Source of the DNA: Malus domestica
Lineage: Eukaryota; Streptophyta; Magnoliopsida; Rosales; Rosaceae
Length of the DNA: 64,000 nt
Direction: 5' to 3'
NCBI RefSeq assembly: GCF_042453785.1
Contig: NC_091673.1
Coordinates: forward strand, 3,107,501-3,171,500
The notes beneath the pieces were generated by a model, which had not been told where the DNA came from, did no database searches, and saw nothing but the letters and a program-made list of their open reading frames with translations. Both the position numbers and the translations under genes were made by a program. This document shows positions 59,621-64,000 of this stretch, in pieces (position 1 is the first letter of the stretch; every line of letters begins with the position of its first letter).

Positions 59621-61640
59621 GTCGTCTCCTTACTGTAGCAGTTAGATGAAATCAAATTAAATTAAGATGTGAAATTTGAGATTATGTGTGATATATGGAT
59701 TTTGTGAGTGTGATTGTTATAAAATATTGTTGAATCAAGCTCAAGCAGTCTAAAGCCCTTATTTGACAATCAAATTGCACAATTCACTAGGGCTAAGGAA
59801 TCATTACATGTTGCATATAAATTTCAATCCATCACGTATATAAAGTAAATTGTTATATGAAAAAATAAAAAGGTTTCTACACATGTATTAAATTGTTAAT
59901 TGTCTAAAATGCCTACATGCATGCATAAAATAGAGTGCATTTAACGTATCATCTCATTAATTATCATTAAATTAAATCAAAATTCATCTAATAATAATAA
60001 ATCAGATTAGAGAGCAAAAATTATTCCCATGAAATAAGGGGTGTGTGACTGTGTGGTATGGTGTAGACATGGAATGGGAATGACTGACTATTGCATTGGA
60101 AACAGTTAAGGCCACACCACCGTACTGGCCATTTAGTCCTTTCATGCCCCCACCACGCGTAACAATGCACCAACACACGTACCCAGGAGCCACCATTAGC
60201 CCTGTAATGTTTTGTGTTCCAATTTGTTATCTTCTGTTTTCCCTTGTTTTTTATGTTTGCATCTGAATATCTGTTAATTTCTCTCTCTGGTTCAATAGAA
60301 TGACTGGTCTGTGAGTTGCAGACATTGTTCACAAACAGTAGTTTTATGAGATTATTCTGGCTATCTTTAAGTTTTGGATTATCTGTTACCTTGCAGTGAT
60401 TCTCAAATTTGAATGAAAGAGAGAGAGACCAAAACTTTTTTTCAAAAGTAGTTACCTTATATGTACTTTTTGTAGACAAATCATCAAATTGTGTATAAAT
60501 TCTTTGGATTTTCGCTATGTCAAACTGTCATTATAGTTAATCATAAATAATTGTTTATGCGTAAGGAACAATAAGATCATATTCCAGGCCTTGTTAAAAC
60601 TTAATAGAAGACCACATTTGAGTGCCTCTCTAGCAGTCCATTTTTTCTGGGCCAAGAAGACTTACATGGACATTTCAGTTTCTACTTGGCCATTATCGTG
60701 TGGTTCATCAGTGCCAAAACTAAACCTAAAATGTGATATGTGAAATATAGGTCTAAAAATCGTCTCCAACTATTAATATTGGTCAACGAGTGTCTACTGG
60801 TTCACACTAGAGCACTAGGCCTAATTATCCAATCATGATGGCTAATAACATTGAGCCGATAAACTTCTTTCTGCCAAAGGATGTGCTAGATTGGCTACGT
60901 ATCACCATCATTAACAACTACTTAATTAGGTTGAATAATTTTAATAGGCCAGATCCCTAGGTAAGAGGCCAATCCTTAGAATTTTGTCACACACCATGAT
61001 CTGCGTATGCTCTACATGTGAAGTTGGACCATCTATTATTTAGGTCAAAACTGGTTGAATTCTGGGGCAGCTTTTCTAAAAGTCCACTAATCCACAGAGA
61101 AATGTTATAATAGGATTCCTAACTTGTAATATGGACCGACCAGATATAATCACGGATCAACTAACAAGGACCCGCACCAACAACTTGAAGTGAAACAATA
61201 ACAGATTTAGATATAACAACTTACAAACATATTATTTTTGTTACGAGCTAACATCATCATGCTATTAGCATAATCTATGTGCATTATATGTTTAATAGTA
61301 CAATATGGATGTCCTAACAATATGTGCTTATAAAGTATACACATTTTCTGCTACATTGAGAAAGATGACGCTAGAAGAACCCAAAATAGTAATCTAGTTA
61401 ACCAACTAAAAACAAACTTCATCACAATCCACAATATAAGACTAAGGACTTGTTTGAAACTGATAATTCGAATATCAAAAGCACTTATGGGAAGAAGCAC
61501 ATGTTATGTGCTTACTTATAAAATCACTTTAAATATTTTTGTTGGAGAAGCATATGAGAGATCTTCAAACAATTTTCTATGTGATTTTTAGCAAAGCATA
61601 TGCGAGGTTTTGGGGGAAACAAGAAACTCGCAATGTCAGA
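59621..61640. other. Spacer between the C tract and the F-box relic
   Basis: No gene. 60640-60800 is a diverged copy of the repeat at 43990-44170. 61441-61540 resembles the AAGCACTT-type repeat also present at about 5450-5620 and 20850-21000. Confidence 0.5.
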
Positions 61641-61679
61641 AGTTGTAATTGTTAAGGTGAGTAAACAGCGGAGCTTGAT

Positions 61680-62270
61680 AATGGACGAACGCGAGCCAAC
61701 CGGTGTGCATTGCACATAAAGGACGAACGACAACATGGCTGTAGAGCCTCCGTAAACTAATATATAGTCTCCCCCTTAACGGACAATCTAGAGTAACCAG
61801 GCTACGTGCGGCAATGGCCTCCATAATGAATCCTTACCTAATATAAAAATATTCAACATAAACCTGTAATCATCCAGAACTTCGATAACCTTATACTCGT
61901 TCGTAGGAGGACTGAAACCACAAAGATATGCAGAGCTTAATTGCCAGTGTACTACAAAGTTCGATACACTCTCTAGTGCTAGGATTAAATATAAAACCCT
62001 GCACATAATTGACGCAGACCAAGCCGTTGATACTTTGCTCCCTTGAGAAAGACGTAGTATGTGGAGTAATGTCTGGAAGTTGGGTGACAGGTACTGAATC
62101 CGTACTTTGTTCAACTATTTCTGCGGAGGAGTACCACCCCTGCCAATAATTATGGAATAGGTGGTTTGTAGTATTATTGTTGTTGTGATAGTTCTGGTGA
62201 GCGTTCACAAAGGAAGGGTTGCGGATGAGGGAGAACCAAGACTTGCATACGCACTGGCCGGCACTGGCTT
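61680..62270 (-). pseudogene. F-box protein with F-box-associated (FBA) domain, frameshifted
   Basis: The minus strand carries the end of an F-box (CVCKSWFSLIRNPSFVNAHQ). The family's YWQGWY/INGLVCVNYVQGFIFNPST block follows, then, after a frame change, GFSPPTNEYKVIEVLDD and IFILGKDSLWRPLPHVAW. These are the usual landmarks of plant F-box/FBA substrate receptors of SCF ubiquitin ligases. The N-terminal half of the F-box is not in frame, at least one frameshift separates the FBA parts, and the C-terminus is lost. Such relics are common in this fast-evolving family. Confidence 0.75.
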
Positions 62271-62449
62271 GTCAACTTCCATGTACATATGTACTTCTTA
62301 CAAAAAGGCAATTGGGACAAGAAGAGACGGAGGGAGCGCAGTCGGAAAAAAAATTGACAAGCAGAAGCTAAGAAAACAAAACGCATGCTGAGCGGTGATA
62401 CATAGCGGTGCACTGCTGCTAGGTTTTGACCTAAATCCATATTAGTTTT

Positions 62450-63224
62450 TTATTTGACCTTTGATTTTGGGCGCTAGGAAAAGGAAAAAATGGTTTTACT
62501 TGCCAAAGAGGAGGACAGGAGTCCTCTAAATTCGAGTAGGATATGGGGATGGTGGGTTGGGCTACAAAAGGCCTAAGGCCCTATGAAAAAAGGAAACAAA
62601 ACAGACGCGATCAATAAAGAACAGGAAATAAAACAGCATGCACGAGGAGTTGGTCAGAAAAATAAAAAATAAGACCAAAAATGTTTTTTGAAATGCCTTA
62701 TGAGAAGATGTTTGTATACATCACTTACTAAATTATGTGGTATTACCGTATTAAGATATGTGAGTATCATATAGCTAGAGCTTTTTTTTATACATTCAAG
62801 TTAAAATTTCTCTCAACGAGGCAAAATAGTTTGAAATCTTGTTTTGTATGAAAAAATCATGGACCAAAATTGGTCTCAAAACATAATATCTCTAACATTT
62901 AAACTCACTATATGTTTGTTTGCAGGTGACAAATTCCATCAAGTCCTGAGGTCATTAGTTTTGCGTATGATTGCATCACTGCTTCATGCCATGCACGCCC
63001 GTGCGTTTTGGAAGAAGGCAAACCTAACTAAATATGGCGGGCACAATCGCAAATACTACGGTTGGATAACCACATCTATTTTTATCCGAATCAAATTCTC
63101 TTTAAAATATATGTAAGTACTTTCGAGAAGGGACTTGGTTGACTCCGTACTGTTGCAATTCTTTGATATATATGTCAGGATTGAGGGACACATTTTGACG
63201 TATATTTTGATACATGTTTTTGTA
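62450..63224. other. Spacer with an unassigned small frame
   Basis: The plus frame at 62844-63116 (FHQVLRSLVLRMIASLLHAM) has no recognised domain and is probably chance. Nothing else is seen. Confidence 0.5.
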
Positions 63225-63520
63225 AGGTTCATTCTGTAATGAATGTCAATAATTTAATCGTTTATCTTTTATACGTCTTACCTTAAAGACTATGTCTACA
63301 AAAATATAGACAGTTCATATTTTTGTAGGGCTCATTTTGTAATGTATTTCAGCGATTTAATCGTTTATCTTTTACGTCTTACCTCAAAGACCATGTCTAC
63401 AAAAATATAGACGGTTGAGATTTTTTTAGGGCTCATTTTGTAATGTATTTCAATGATTTAATCGTTTATCTTTTACGTCTTACCTCAAAAATCATGTTTA
63501 AAAAATATAGACGGTTTAGA
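63225..63520. repeat. Tandem repeat, three units of about 110 bp
   Basis: Each unit holds TTTTGTAATGTATTTCAATG, ATTTAATCGTTTATCTTTTA, CGTCTTACCTCAAAGAC and TGTCTACAAAAATATAGACG. The last part, TGTCTACAAAAATATAGACG, is itself a near-palindrome. Confidence 0.85.
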
Positions 63521-63730
63521 TCGTTGAAATATATTACGAAATAGATCTTACAAAATGACTGTCAAATGTGCATCAAAAGTATGTACCGAAATGTTGAACG
63601 TTCGTGTGTCATGACATCATCTAATTCCAAATTTGCTAATTATTTTATCATTTACCATACTATTTTAAGAAACCAATATGAGAAAGCATTTTTATTGAGG
63701 TAATCGAATAAGCAGAACTACCATTCGTTC

Positions 63731-64000
<270 letters not shown>

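Noticed and set aside
62844-63116. Plus-strand open frame of 90 codons
   Set aside because: No recognisable domain, no neighbouring exon with matching phase, and composition like the spacer.

Overview
This is nuclear DNA from a dicot plant. The genes have spliced GT-AG introns, the spacers are A+T-rich, and there are many MITEs, hAT and Harbinger insertions, a Cassandra TRIM and an LTR element carrying host exons. Gene order matches two Arabidopsis neighbourhoods as I remember them. The repeat families look like woody Rosaceae (apple/pear type), but genus is inference only.

Left block (1-29.4 kb). The 5' half of an SLH-domain plastid-type protein gene (minus) runs off the left edge, with a one-base frame conflict in its third exon. 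A cytochrome b561 (ascorbate ferrireductase 4-like; 2873-4506, minus) and the decapping activator DCP5 (25114-29401, minus) are adjacent in Arabidopsis (At1g26100/At1g26110). Here about 20 kb of later sequence separates them: two almost identical copies of a TauD/clavaminate-synthase-like dioxygenase gene (6454-8020 and 21665-23237) inside a 3-kb direct segmental duplication, with a dense transposon nest between the copies.

The nest has two parts. (1) A Cassandra TRIM with 5S-rRNA-like LTRs (8526-12623) contains a Harbinger-type element with a dead Myb-like ORF1 (8931-12318), which contains a 1.43-kb solo LTR (9934-11363); each layer has its own target-site duplication. (2) A 6.2-kb minus-strand LTR element (13041-19205, LTRs about 98% identical, TSD GGAAC) has no gag-pol. 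It carries sense-strand fragments of at least three unrelated host genes (HD-Zip II factor, RF298/MIP1-type E3 ligase, GT47 exostosin), plus tandem arrays and two hAT-like insertions. This is the most unusual object in the window.

Right block (30.4-64 kb). A CRWN/NMCP nuclear-lamina coiled-coil gene (30445-35952, plus), a secreted LRR protein of the PII-2 type (40225-41896, plus), an IDA-type abscission peptide precursor (47499-47810, plus) and the last part of a NUDX1-like Nudix gene with two frameshifts (63731-64000, minus) follow the order At1g68790-At1g68780-At1g68765-At1g68760. A MIZU-KUSSEI1-like (DUF617) gene (57348-58145, minus) and a decayed F-box gene (about 61680-62270, minus) lie among them. 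The remainder is gene-poor spacer with MITE clusters, a SINE, microsatellites and tandem arrays.

The genes are independent plant housekeeping or signalling genes and do not form one pathway. Exon boundaries were worked out by hand from splice signals and reading phase. Homology calls rest on recognised motifs, not on a search.
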